DNA of 64,000 nt from NCBI RefSeq assembly GCF_029395535.1, contig NZ_CP113920.1:1-64000 (forward strand), written 5' to 3'. This document shows positions 1 through 10,300 of this stretch, one piece after another. Source of the DNA: Bifidobacterium sp. ESL0732. Its GTDB lineage: Bacteria; Actinomycetota; Actinomycetes; Actinomycetales; Bifidobacteriaceae. The notes below the pieces were generated by a model. It was not told the origin of the DNA. It searched no databases and was given only the letters and a program-made list of their open reading frames with translations. Position 1 is the stretch's first letter. Each line of letters opens with the position of its first letter. The position numbers and the translations under genes were made by a program.

Positions 1-4
1 CACC

Positions 5-1924
5 ATGGCAGATGAGTCGAACGACCCTATAACCCAAGCCATACGGATTTGGGATGACGCCCTTGCGGTCTTGCGTCAGGATACTTCGATCACCCCACGC
101 AGCAAAGGCTGGCTTGAAGGGGTCAAGCCTGAAGGCGTGTTCGGCCCGACCATTGTGCTCTGCGTGGCCAATACCGAAACCCAACAAGCCCTGCAAGGCG
201 AACTCAACCATGCGCTGCTTGGCGCGCTGAAGCTCGCGACCGGCCATGACATGTTCCCCGCCTTTAAGATCGCGGAACCCGGGGCTGAAACCAACGGCCC
301 TCAAAACGTGCAGGAAAACGTTCCTGAAAACAGCACTGCAAATAACAATACCGATTTTGCAGCACCAGAACAAAATACGACTTATCCGACATCGCAAAAC
401 TTCGGAAACAGGCCGACGAACCCCAGCCAGGTAGCGGGAAACAACGGCTTTGGCGCCGCTAATACGTCGAACGGAACCGGCGGGCAGAACGAACAGACCG
501 GCCAAACCGGTTCCTACCAGCAGTACCAGCGCGAGACCAACGCCCCACATGCATCGCAGCTTTCCTTTGACGAACCGGATTTTGCAGGAAATCAGACTTC
601 CGCAGCCAACAATGGCAACGATGCCAACTCCTTGGTCAATTCGAACGGGCAATCCCAGAACGTAGCGAACAATACGAATTTCGCGGGCGACCTTGGCAAT
701 CCCAACAACCCTGCGAACCAAGCACGCACATCGACATCGGCCCCGCAGCAATCGTCGTTCCCGGTATCGCATCCGTCGGGTTCACGGTCTACTGGCGGCG
801 CAACCCAGTCGCTTCCGCAACCCGTTTCCCAACCCGTCCCGCAGTTTGAGGTGGACGACCAGAAAACCACGCGCGACCCGGAAACGCACCTGAACAAGAA
901 CGCGACCTTCGACACCTTCGTGCCCGGCGATTCCAACCGGTTCGCCCGCACGGTGGCGCTGGCAGTTGCCGAGGGCAGCGGCAAGGACTTCAACCCGCTG
1001 TGTATCTACGGCGGTTCGGGGCTGGGTAAGACGCACCTTTTGAACGCCATCGGCAACTACGCGCTGGTCAAGGACGCCGGCCTCAAGGTCCGTTACGTCA
1101 CCAGCGAGGAATTCACCAACGAGTTCATCGAGGCGCTGCAGACCCCGAACCAGAGCCAGGGCCAGATCGCCGCATTCAACCGGCGCTACCGCGAGGTCGA
1201 CGTGCTCCTGATCGACGACATCCAGTTCCTGGGCGGCAAGGAAGCCACGCTCGAGCAGTTCTTCCACACCTTCAACGCGCTCTATCAGGCCGGCAAGCGC
1301 ATCGTCATCGCCTCCGATGTGGCGCCCAAGAACCTCAAGGGCTTCGAGGCCCGCCTGATCTCGCGCTTCGAATCAGGCCTGACCGTCGACGTCAAGCCGC
1401 CGGACCTCGAGACCCGCATCGCCATCCTGCGCATGATGGCTTCGATGAACCATTCCAACATCCCCAACGACGTACTTGACCTCATCGCCGAACGCTTCAC
1501 GGAGAACATCCGCGAGCTGGAAGGGGCGCTGACCCGCGTCACCGCCGTGGCAAGCTTGAGCAACCAGCCGGTTTCGCGCGCTCTGGCCGAGCAAACCCTG
1601 CAGGACTTCTTCACCACCGACGTCGAAATCAAGCCGACCGACATCATCGGACAGGTGGCCAAATACTTCCACCTCACTTTCGACGACCTCGTCGGTCGCG
1701 CACGCACCAAGAACGTCGCGCTGGCACGGCAGATTGCCATGTATCTGGCCCGCGAGATGACCAGCATGAGCCTGGTCGACATCGGCGAGGTCTTCGGCGG
1801 CCGTGACCACACCACCGTGATGCACGCCTATACCCGCATCTCCAACGAGATGCAGGAAAAGCAGGAGATCTACAACTACGTCATGGAGCTGACCGTCCGC
1901 TTGAAGCAACACCCGGAAGGCTGA
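5..1924 (+). CDS. dnaA: Chromosomal replication initiator protein DnaA
   Basis: DnaA binds DnaA boxes at oriC, melts the origin and loads the replicative helicase. Domain I is residues 1-85. A very long Asn/Gln/Ser-rich linker (domain II) spans about 95-295. The AAA+ ATPase follows, with Walker A GGSGLGKT at 336-343 and Walker [10 protein letters not shown] at 401-409. The C-terminal DNA-binding domain carries the signature [12 protein letters not shown]. At 639 residues it is longer than the usual 450-520, and the excess is all in the linker. The ATG lies only four bases inside the window, so its ribosome binding site is not visible and an upstream start cannot be excluded. The next gene, a sensor kinase, starts six bases after the stop, and oriC and dnaN are about 15 kb away instead of adjacent. 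Confidence 0.97.
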   Translation: MADESNDPITQAIRIWDDALAVLRQDTSITPRSKGWLEGVKPEGVFGPTIVLCVANTETQQALQGELNHALLGALKLATGHDMFPAFKIAEPGAETNGPQNVQENVPENSTANNNTDFAAPEQNTTYPTSQNFGNRPTNPSQVAGNNGFGAANTSNGTGGQNEQTGQTGSYQQYQRETNAPHASQLSFDEPDFAGNQTSAANNGNDANSLVNSNGQSQNVANNTNFAGDLGNPNNPANQARTSTSAPQQSSFPVSHPSGSRSTGGATQSLPQPVSQPVPQFEVDDQKTTRDPETHLNKNATFDTFVPGDSNRFARTVALAVAEGSGKDFNPLCIYGGSGLGKTHLLNAIGNYALVKDAGLKVRYVTSEEFTNEFIEALQTPNQSQGQIAAFNRRYREVDVLLIDDIQFLGGKEATLEQFFHTFNALYQAGKRIVIASDVAPKNLKGFEARLISRFESGLTVDVKPPDLETRIAILRMMASMNHSNIPNDVLDLIAERFTENIRELEGALTRVTAVASLSNQPVSRALAEQTLQDFFTTDVEIKPTDIIGQVAKYFHLTFDDLVGRARTKNVALARQIAMYLAREMTSMSLVDIGEVFGGRDHTTVMHAYTRISNEMQEKQEIYNYVMELTVRLKQHPEG

Positions 1925-1930
1925 GCGGTC

Positions 1931-4060
1931 ATGAAGCCGGTAGGGCATGTCATCAAAGGCGAACGCCCCACTGTGGTCGTATCGCTCATCACCGTCGCGA
2001 TCGTCCTGATCATCAGCCTGTTCACTGGTCTGCTGACGCCCCCTGCCGCTGAAGGAATCACCGCCCTCATGCTGTCCGTGATTATGCTTTTCGGGCTGTT
2101 TTTCCCCTTGGCCGCACCCATGACGGCCATGGTCGCGGCAATGGGGGCGACACTGGCGGCAAGCGCCTCCCAGATACACAACGGTTATACGATCTCGACT
2201 TCTTTGCTGACGATTATCATAATCACGCTGATCGGCTCAGGCCTTATGTTGGGGTGTGAAAAACGGCGAAAAAAACTGGCTTCCATGTTGCCCCTAGCAT
2301 TTACGGTCGCCGGAATGGGCAACATCTTCTACGACAATATCGTCGTCCAAGATGCCAACAGCCCCATGGCAACAGGGCTTTTCGGCATAGTCCTCCTGTT
2401 CCTCTCCCCCTGGCTGCTGGGCCGCCTCGCCATGCAACAGCAAGATATCCGCAAGGCGGCCCAGGCTGCAGATCAATTGCAACAAACCACGATGCAACTC
2501 GAGCAGGTGGAGCGCGGCCGCGAGATGACCAGAGCAATCCAGAATTCCGTTTCCAAAGAACTGAAGTCCATTATCCAACTGACGAGGATGCCCCAAGATC
2601 CAGCAGATACTGCCCGCGTGCAGATTTCCGAAGAATCGAAAAAAGCACTCAACGCAATACACAAAGTCATCAATCTCTTGGACAGCCAACAAGGCAGCGA
2701 GACGTCAAATCACTGCAGCAATACAATCAAGGGCCAAAGCCATGCAGCAAACACCGATACGCAGGTGGCGACGGCACGGCCGGTATCGTATAGACCAGCC
2801 GCAATCGTCCGCCGAATCCACGGATGGCACAAAAGGCAAAGAATGGCGCAATCCACCATCCGCATCAGCTCACAGCATGCAAACCGAGACATCACAAACG
2901 TATCGTCCACCGCCACCAACCGCATCCGGAGCGACAAATTGTCGACGACGGTCATAGCAATCGGCGTCGCACTGGTCACGGTGTCGGGAATCGCGGGCGA
3001 CCCAGGAACCGTGCTTTCAACAACGGTGGGGCAAACCATCGTATCGGATTTGCTGCTACTTTCCGCAATGTTTCTGCCGACCGGCGGAGCCATCGCGGCT
3101 TTTGTCGCCAGCGGAATCTGCATCCTCATACCCGGAACCGCAAGAGCAGCGGTGTTCATATTGGCCATCGCCAGCGGGATATTGCTGGGATATTTACGAC
3201 GCAACGAGACATGGGGCGTCGCGGTGTGCGCGGCGACGAGCATAGCACTTTATTACGGCTTTGCCATGATGGGCCGCGGCGGTATCGGCACCATATTGAT
3301 GCTGGTGTTGATGTACATCAACCCTGTATTGATAGGACGCTTCTTCAGGATCCAGGAAAACCTGAACCAGACGATGCGCAACAATGAGAAACTGGAGACG
3401 AAAACCGCTCAGCTCGACAACGCACGTTACAACAGCATGCTTGCCGAAGCCATCCATGATTCCATCACCAACGAGCTCTCCTCGATCATTCTGCTCACCG
3501 ACGATGTCGCCAAACCCTGGACCGCCCAGACTCTGCACACGGTGAATCGTAAGGCATCTGGCGCACTTGGCAACATCAATGAAGTGGTCAAGCTGCTCAA
3601 CGGCGAGAAGAAGCAAACCGTGACGTCCGAGGCGAAGAGCCGCGACATACGCGAATGGTTGGTCAACCGCTGCGCCCAAGAGGATTCGTCGCTTCATGCG
3701 CTTGGATACTCCGGCATTTCAACAGTGCGCGGCGACTTGGTTGAGGGACGTAAAATCAACGCAAAGGCAGTGGAAACCGTCAATCGTTTGCTGTCCGAAA
3801 TCTACACGAATATCATTCGCCACGCACGCTCCGGCATCGACGGTTATGTGGTTGTCGTCGAGCTCGGCGAAGGGCAGGTGCGCATCACTGAAACCAATGA
3901 TTACAGTGATCCTGTTGCGGGTTTTACGCAGATCGCTCACGGCAAAGGTCTGGAACTGCATCAACAGTCTATCGAGGCTTTGGGCGGCACGATGGAGACC
4001 GTCGACGAAGACGGTTCATGGATCGTCAATTGCACTATTCCGCTTGTATTGACACAATAG
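1931..4060 (+). CDS. Sensor histidine kinase with duplicated membrane/dimerisation modules (K1)
   Basis: This 709-residue protein is a membrane sensor kinase of the NarL-partner type (HisKA_3-like). It contains two copies of one module. Module 1 has hydrophobic segments at about 14-165, a coiled coil at 170-200 and a dimerisation-like helix at 200-250. Module 2 has hydrophobic segments at about 337-470 and a dimerisation helix with phosphoacceptor His509 in AIHDSITNELSS. A HATPase domain follows, with N-box EIYTNIIRHA and a G2-like HGKGLEL. Module 1 has Gln204 where the histidine would be and no ATPase, so it is probably a sensory or structural half. The ATG follows dnaA by six bases with GGAAGG overlapping the dnaA end, so it is probably co-transcribed with dnaA. 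It is paralogous to the kinase at 11647. The likely partner is the response regulator at 10934; the signal is unknown. Confidence 0.8.
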   Translation: MKPVGHVIKGERPTVVVSLITVAIVLIISLFTGLLTPPAAEGITALMLSVIMLFGLFFPLAAPMTAMVAAMGATLAASASQIHNGYTISTSLLTIIIITLIGSGLMLGCEKRRKKLASMLPLAFTVAGMGNIFYDNIVVQDANSPMATGLFGIVLLFLSPWLLGRLAMQQQDIRKAAQAADQLQQTTMQLEQVERGREMTRAIQNSVSKELKSIIQLTRMPQDPADTARVQISEESKKALNAIHKVINLLDSQQGSETSNHCSNTIKGQSHAANTDTQVATARPVSYRPAAIVRRIHGWHKRQRMAQSTIRISSQHANRDITNVSSTATNRIRSDKLSTTVIAIGVALVTVSGIAGDPGTVLSTTVGQTIVSDLLLLSAMFLPTGGAIAAFVASGICILIPGTARAAVFILAIASGILLGYLRRNETWGVAVCAATSIALYYGFAMMGRGGIGTILMLVLMYINPVLIGRFFRIQENLNQTMRNNEKLETKTAQLDNARYNSMLAEAIHDSITNELSSIILLTDDVAKPWTAQTLHTVNRKASGALGNINEVVKLLNGEKKQTVTSEAKSRDIREWLVNRCAQEDSSLHALGYSGISTVRGDLVEGRKINAKAVETVNRLLSEIYTNIIRHARSGIDGYVVVVELGEGQVRITETNDYSDPVAGFTQIAHGKGLELHQQSIEALGGTMETVDEDGSWIVNCTIPLVLTQ

Positions 4061-4398
4061 CAACGGCATCTCTTACTTAAATTGTGATTTTTCTGTAAAA
4101 TTTTTTCCAAACGACGAAAATTCAGGGGCGATTACAGCTATTAGCCATTTGTCACACAATTAGACAATTGTCCACTTGCCAAAAATAAAAATAGCGCTTT
4201 GTCTATCTTGATATTTTTTTTACGCTTTTAAACTATTCATCGGCTTAATTTATATCTATTTTCACATTGAATCCCGATAAACGTGAGGCAGATAATCTTA
4301 CATATCGTAACGTTTTTTGTTTTACAAATGACCTGTCTCGCGCGCGAGAGAAAGGTTCCACGTCTCTGAAAATGACGCGGAATCAAGGAAGGAAGAAA
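4061..4398 (+). promoter_or_regulatory. AT-rich leader of BspA-1 with repeated TAGNNNNNNGTCTA-like sites
   Basis: This 338-base gap has no credible gene. It is far more AT-rich than its flanks. Three related 14-bp sites are visible: TAGCCATTTGTCAC at 4142-4155 (weak), TAGACAATTGTCCA at 4161-4174, and TAGCGCTTTGTCTA at 4192-4205. The last two start 31 bp apart. The same arrangement occurs before BspA-2, where the last site also ends about 195 bases before the start codon. A TTGATA at 4208-4213 could be part of a promoter, but no good -10 was seen. Binding by the response regulator at 10934 is inferred from site sharing, not shown. Confidence 0.55.
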
Positions 4399-7300
4399 AT
4401 GAGAAAATCATGGAAAGCCGCGGTCGGTATACTGGCCGCGATCGCCACGTTGGGGGCACCGGCGATAGCCGATGCCAACAACATCCAGGGCTCTGACCCG
4501 GGGCAGTCACAAAGCCAGGCGACAAACACTGTAGGGACGCAAGCGGCCATACCTTGCGCAGGTACGAAGAGCAGACCAGCGGACGGCGGTTATGCTGGAT
4601 GGCAGAAGACCGACGGCGCGGACGGCTGCACGATGACCTTCACGGCCGAAGGCGCAAACAATAAGATCAGATTCGATGCCGGCACCGAGAAGAGTGAAGT
4701 GACCGACGATGTACAACACGTCACCTTCTCGGGAACTACACCGACCAAACTCGACAACGTCTCAGCCACACAAGCCTTCAAGTTGAAACCTAATCTGCTG
4801 TCGTTCCGGAGCAACGGACTTGTGGATACATCTGACGTCACTAACATGTCATGGATGTTCTACGCCGACACCGCAATGACAAACATCGACCTCAGCGGCT
4901 TCAACACATCAAAAGTCACCAACATGGACACCATGTTCGGTATGGACGGCAAGCTGACAGATATCGACCTCAGCGGCTTCAACACATCAAAAGTCACCAA
5001 CATGGACAGCATGTTCTCAGCCACTTACCATCTTCACAACATCACAGGGTTGGATAAGTTCGACACTTCCCGTGTAACTGACATGAGCCACATGTTCGTA
5101 GGTATAAATAGCTACAATCAGCAACCAGCAGATCTGGACTTGTCGCAGTTTAATACCGCGAATGTTGAAGACATGACCAGCATGTTCGAATCCAGCAAGG
5201 TGAAATACATCAAGGGTCTGGAAAATCTCAACACTTCCAAGGTGAAATTGATGACCGGCATGTTCACAGCAAACGTAGTGCTGAACAAGCTGGATCTTTC
5301 GAAGTGGAACATGATCCATGTCAGTTCTCCGATTAGCCTTCCCGATAACCTTAAGCAAATCACCACTGGCCCGGAAACGAGTCTGAAGGCCTTAAGCTTC
5401 AAAGATTCTTCCAGCAAGTGGGCACAGGCATTGCCTGGTTCAGCCGACCATGACACCTTCTACAGCCCTGATGCATTGGCGTCACGAGTTGATAGCCACA
5501 ATTCCGGTACTTTTGGTACGTACGTCATTAAGCAGCAACATACTCTCACCCTGCAAAGCGACAAACAAGACGGATACACACTGGCTGGCTCGATGGCTCC
5601 GATACAGAGCGACGGTTATGACGGAGACACCACACCAGACGGCTCGACCTATGGCCCGCGCTACCAGACTGTCAATATCCCCAAAAACGAATTCTCCGTC
5701 CAGTACACAGACCATGTCGACACTAAAGACTTCACGTTCAGCGGGTGGTCCGACGGCAACGGCAAGACTTACAACGTCGGTGAAGCAGTCGACATGAACT
5801 CCGGCGACAAGACCCTTAAGGCACAATGGACCAAGAACCGTGATTCCCGCGGCCTGCATAATGACTACAACGAGGATAAATCCCTCACTCAGGGGGCATA
5901 CACCGAGAAAACCTGGCAAGAATTCCAGAATGCTCTGAACGCGGCCAAGAATGTGCTCAGCGACGGCAGCAAGAATCAGAATGCCGTTGACACGGCTCGA
6001 ACTAACCTTAAGAACGCGAAGGACAAGCTGCAGCTGAAAGCCGGCAAAGAGGGACTTCGGGTGCTCATAAACCAAGCAAACCAGCTGAAAGAGAGTGACT
6101 ACACCAAGGACACTTGGAAAAAATTGCCTGGTGCCAAAGATACAGCACAAACGGTTCTGGACGATGTAAACGCTACGGATCAACAAGTCAGCAATGCATT
6201 CGATACGCTGAACAATGCCATTACTGGTCTGAAGAAGAAAGCTAATTTCACCGCTCTCAACAATGCCATCACCGAAGCGAACAAGTACAAGCAGGACGAC
6301 TACACGCCTAATTCGTGGACACCGCTTGAAACAGCTCTCGGAAACGCAAAGGATGCCGTTGCCAACAAACAGGAAACCGCTTCGCAAGACGATGTCGATG
6401 CCCTCACGGCAGCGTTGAACAAGGCGATGAACAAGCTACAGGAGCGCGCAGATAAAACTGATCTGCAAAACTTGCTCAGCGAAATCGCCGGAATGGACTC
6501 AAAGAAGTTCACGCCGGGCCCTTGGAAAGCCCTCCAGGACGAGGTGACCAAGGCCAAGGCCGTCAATGACAACCTGAACGCCACTGACGCGCAAGTCGCT
6601 GCGGAAACCACAAAGCTCTCCGCGCTCAAAGACAAGCTGGTGAACAAGCCCGACAGGACTGAACTCAACAACCTGATTAACGAAGCCCAGCAAAACTATC
6701 CTTCGAGCGACCAAAAGAATTGGTCGAAAGATACTTGGACTCCGTTGCAAGATGCGCTTAACAACGCCATAACCGCCAACAAGGGCGAAGGCGAGAACGC
6801 CAACCTCACGCAGGACCAGATCAACGCCAAGAGTTACGCTCTGAGACTTGCGATGGGCGCTATGAAGCCCAGTGCTTGGAAGATCGCGCTGGATCGTCTC
6901 AATGGCTTGCTGGCCAAGGTTCCTGCAAGCAAGGACCCCTACACACCGAGTTCATGGGGTGGAATGACCGACGCCAAAGAAAAGGCCCAGAAGGTGCTTG
7001 CCGACCAGAAGGATCTTTCGAATCCCACGGACGCAAATGTAGTTGACCTGAACGCGGCATACAACTTGTTGGAATTCAAGCTCAATGCGTTGAAGGCCAA
7101 AGCCAACAACGATGCGTTGAAGCAACTGCTGAACGACGCCCGAACCCAATTCCCCGCCGCAGACAAGGACAAGTACACGCCCAGCTCCTGGAAGGGACTG
7201 TGGGGTGATGGAACAGCAGCCGACAGGGGCCCGATTTACAATGGTTCGCTCACTGCCATTGACGATGAGGCCACGGACGCACAAATCCAGAAAGCCATCA

Positions 7301-10300
7301 CAGACCTGAACAAGGCCGTGCTGGGCATGAAGGAGCGCGCCGACAAGTCGCTGCTGCAGTCCGCCATCAACAGCACCTCCGGGCTCAACAAGCTCGATTA
7401 CACCAATGACACTTGGCAGGCCTTGCAGGACGCGCTCACCGCGGCCGACAAGACCAACAAGGATCCTGAAGCCAGCCAGACGAAAGTCAACAGCGACACC
7501 GCCAATGTCAATAAGGCACTGCAGGGACTCAAGCACAGCGACCGCTGGGAACTGATCAACAAGATCGAGCAAAGCATTGCCGCCGCTCCGAAGTCAGATA
7601 ACATCTACACGCCGAATTCCTGGAAGGATATGACGGACGCTATCGCCGCCGCAGAGGGCAAGGTCGAACAGACCGAACCCGATGTCGCTTCCAACAAGGA
7701 CCTGCAGGCTGCACTGACCGCGCTGAACAAGGCCAAAGACAATCTGAAGCCCAGGGTGGATCGCAGCAACCTAACCGCTTTGATCAACAGAGCCCAAACC
7801 AAGTATCCTTCTGGTGATAACTACACCAATGATTCCTGGGCTGCTCTACAAGATGCGATCAACAAGGCCAAGGACATTAATGACAACTCTTCTGCAGCCG
7901 ATATCAACAAGGCACAGAACGATTTGCTCAACGCCATGGACGGTATGAAGGAGAAGGGCGACAAGGGCGCTCTCAATACTGCCATCAGCAATGTGCCCGC
8001 GGACAAGGACAAGGACAAATACACCAAGCCTACCTGGGATGCTTTGCAAGAAGCCATCAACCACGCCAAGGAAATCGCCGGCAAGCCTGATCCCTCCAAG
8101 GATGAGGTGAACGGAGCCATCGACGGCATCAGCAACGCCATCAACAAGCTCAAGCCAAGCAAGACTGCTCTTGAAGAAGCCATCAACAAGGCCAAACAGG
8201 AGACGCAGCCCGGCTATACCGATGATTCCTGGCAAGCTCTACAAAGCGCACTTGCTAACGCCACAGCCGTGGACAAGGACGATACCGCTTCTGCATCCAT
8301 CATCGGCTCGGCACTCGATGCCCTGAATGATGCGATGAGCAAGCTCAAGGTCGACAAGTCCAAGTTGGAAGCAGACATCGCCTTGGTCAAAGGTAAGGAT
8401 AAGAACGGCTTCACCGCTGACTCCTTGCAAGCACTGAAAGATGCGCTGGACAAGGCAGCCGCCGTGGTTGCCAATCCTGAAGCCAGCAAGTCCGACGTCT
8501 TAACTGCCGAGAATGATCTGAACAACGCGCTCGCCGGCCTCGTGGCTGACAAGTCCGCACTACAAACTGCCGTGAACCAGGCTGAGGATAAGCTCAACAA
8601 GGACAAGACGGACGGCAAGTACACCCCAACGAGCAAGGACAAGGTACAGCAGGCCATCAATGCAGCCAAGGTGGTTCTTGAGGACAACAATCCTACCAAA
8701 GACCAAGTCAACAAGGCCAAGCAGGATCTGCAAAACGCCTTGGACAACCTCGTTGAAAAAGGCAACAAGAAGCCGCTGCAGGACCTGTACGACAAGAACA
8801 AGGACAAGAATAAGGCCGACTTCGACCCGACGGATACGAGTCTGTGGCCCGCGTTCCAGAACGCATTGACACATGCCGAAGAAGTTCTCGGCAATCCGGA
8901 TGCAACCGAATCGGACGTGAACGCCGCTTTGGCTGACCTTGCGACTGCCATCAACAACCTTGTGCCCAACGGCCGTGGAGACCTCGTTGACGATGTCAAC
9001 GCTACCAACATGGACGAGAACAAGAACAAGTACACCGCCGACTCTTGGAAGCCCGTGCAGGCCGCCATCGACCACGCCAAAGACGTGATCGACAAGACAC
9101 CCGCACCCTCCAAGGCGGACGTCGACCAGGCCAAGCAACAGCTCGACCAGGCCAAGCTCGGCCTCGTCGCCAAGGGCGATCACAACGCCCTAGATGAGTT
9201 GATTAGCCAAGCCAAGGACGAGCTCGACAAGGGCAAGGACAAGTACACTCCGAACAGCAAGGACAAAGTCCAGGATGCCATCACCGCAGCTACCAAGCTA
9301 CCTGCTGATGCCACTCAGGATCAAATCGACAAGGCCAAGCAAGATCTGCAGAACGCCTTGAACGGTCTGACCGAGATTCCTGACAAGAGCACGCTGCAGG
9401 ACCTGTACAACAAGAACCAGGCGAAGCAAGAAGCTGACTTCGATCCCGCTAACTGGCCAGCGTTTACCGCCGCAATGCAGCAAGCTAACAAGGTGCTTAA
9501 CGACAAGAACGCGACCCAGAAAGACGTGAACAAGGCGCTTTCCGACCTTATCACCGCCGTCAGCAACCTCACACCCAACGGTCGCCAAGACCTCGCCAAC
9601 GAGATCGACGCAATCAGTAAGGACAAGGGCAAGTACACCGACGAGTCATGGAAGCCCGTGCAGGCCGCCATCGACCACGCCAAAGACGTGATCGGCAAGA
9701 CGCCCGCACCCTCCAAGGCAGAGGTCGACCAAGCCAAGCACCAACTCGATGACGCCAAAGGCAACCTCGTCGCCAAGGGCGATAAGACGGTTCTGGACGA
9801 AATCATTAAGCAAGCCAACAAGCAGATTCCAAACCAATCGAAGTACACGGAAGATTCTTGGAAGCATTTCGCCCAAGCACTTGCAGATGCGAAGAAGGTG
9901 CAGAGTGACCCGAACGCCGTTCAGGCTGTCATTGACCAAGCCTGGAAGAACCTGATCGACGCTGTGACCAACCTTCAGCCAACGAATGCTGGTTCCAACA
10001 CCGGTAACGGTGGTTCCGGCAATGGCGGTTCCGGCAACGGCGGTTCCAGCAACGGCGGTTCCAGCAACGGCGGTAACGGCGGTTCCGGTTCCAACGGTGG
10101 CAACGCTGGCAACGGCGGCAACGGCGGAAACGGCGGTAACGGCGGAAACTGGTCCGGTAACGGTGGTTCCGGTAACGGCGCAGGCAACGGCGGACAAGGT
10201 GTTTTGGTTGCAGGTCGCTCCCCGATTTATCTCTATCGTGGACTGCCATACGGGACTTTTGGCATGAACGGTGCCAATGGCGTGAATCCGAATGCAACCG

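Noticed and set aside
5836-9984. Possible CRISPR array because of many regular repeats
   Set aside because: The repeats are coding, 200 bases long and diverged, in one continuous reading frame, without spacers.
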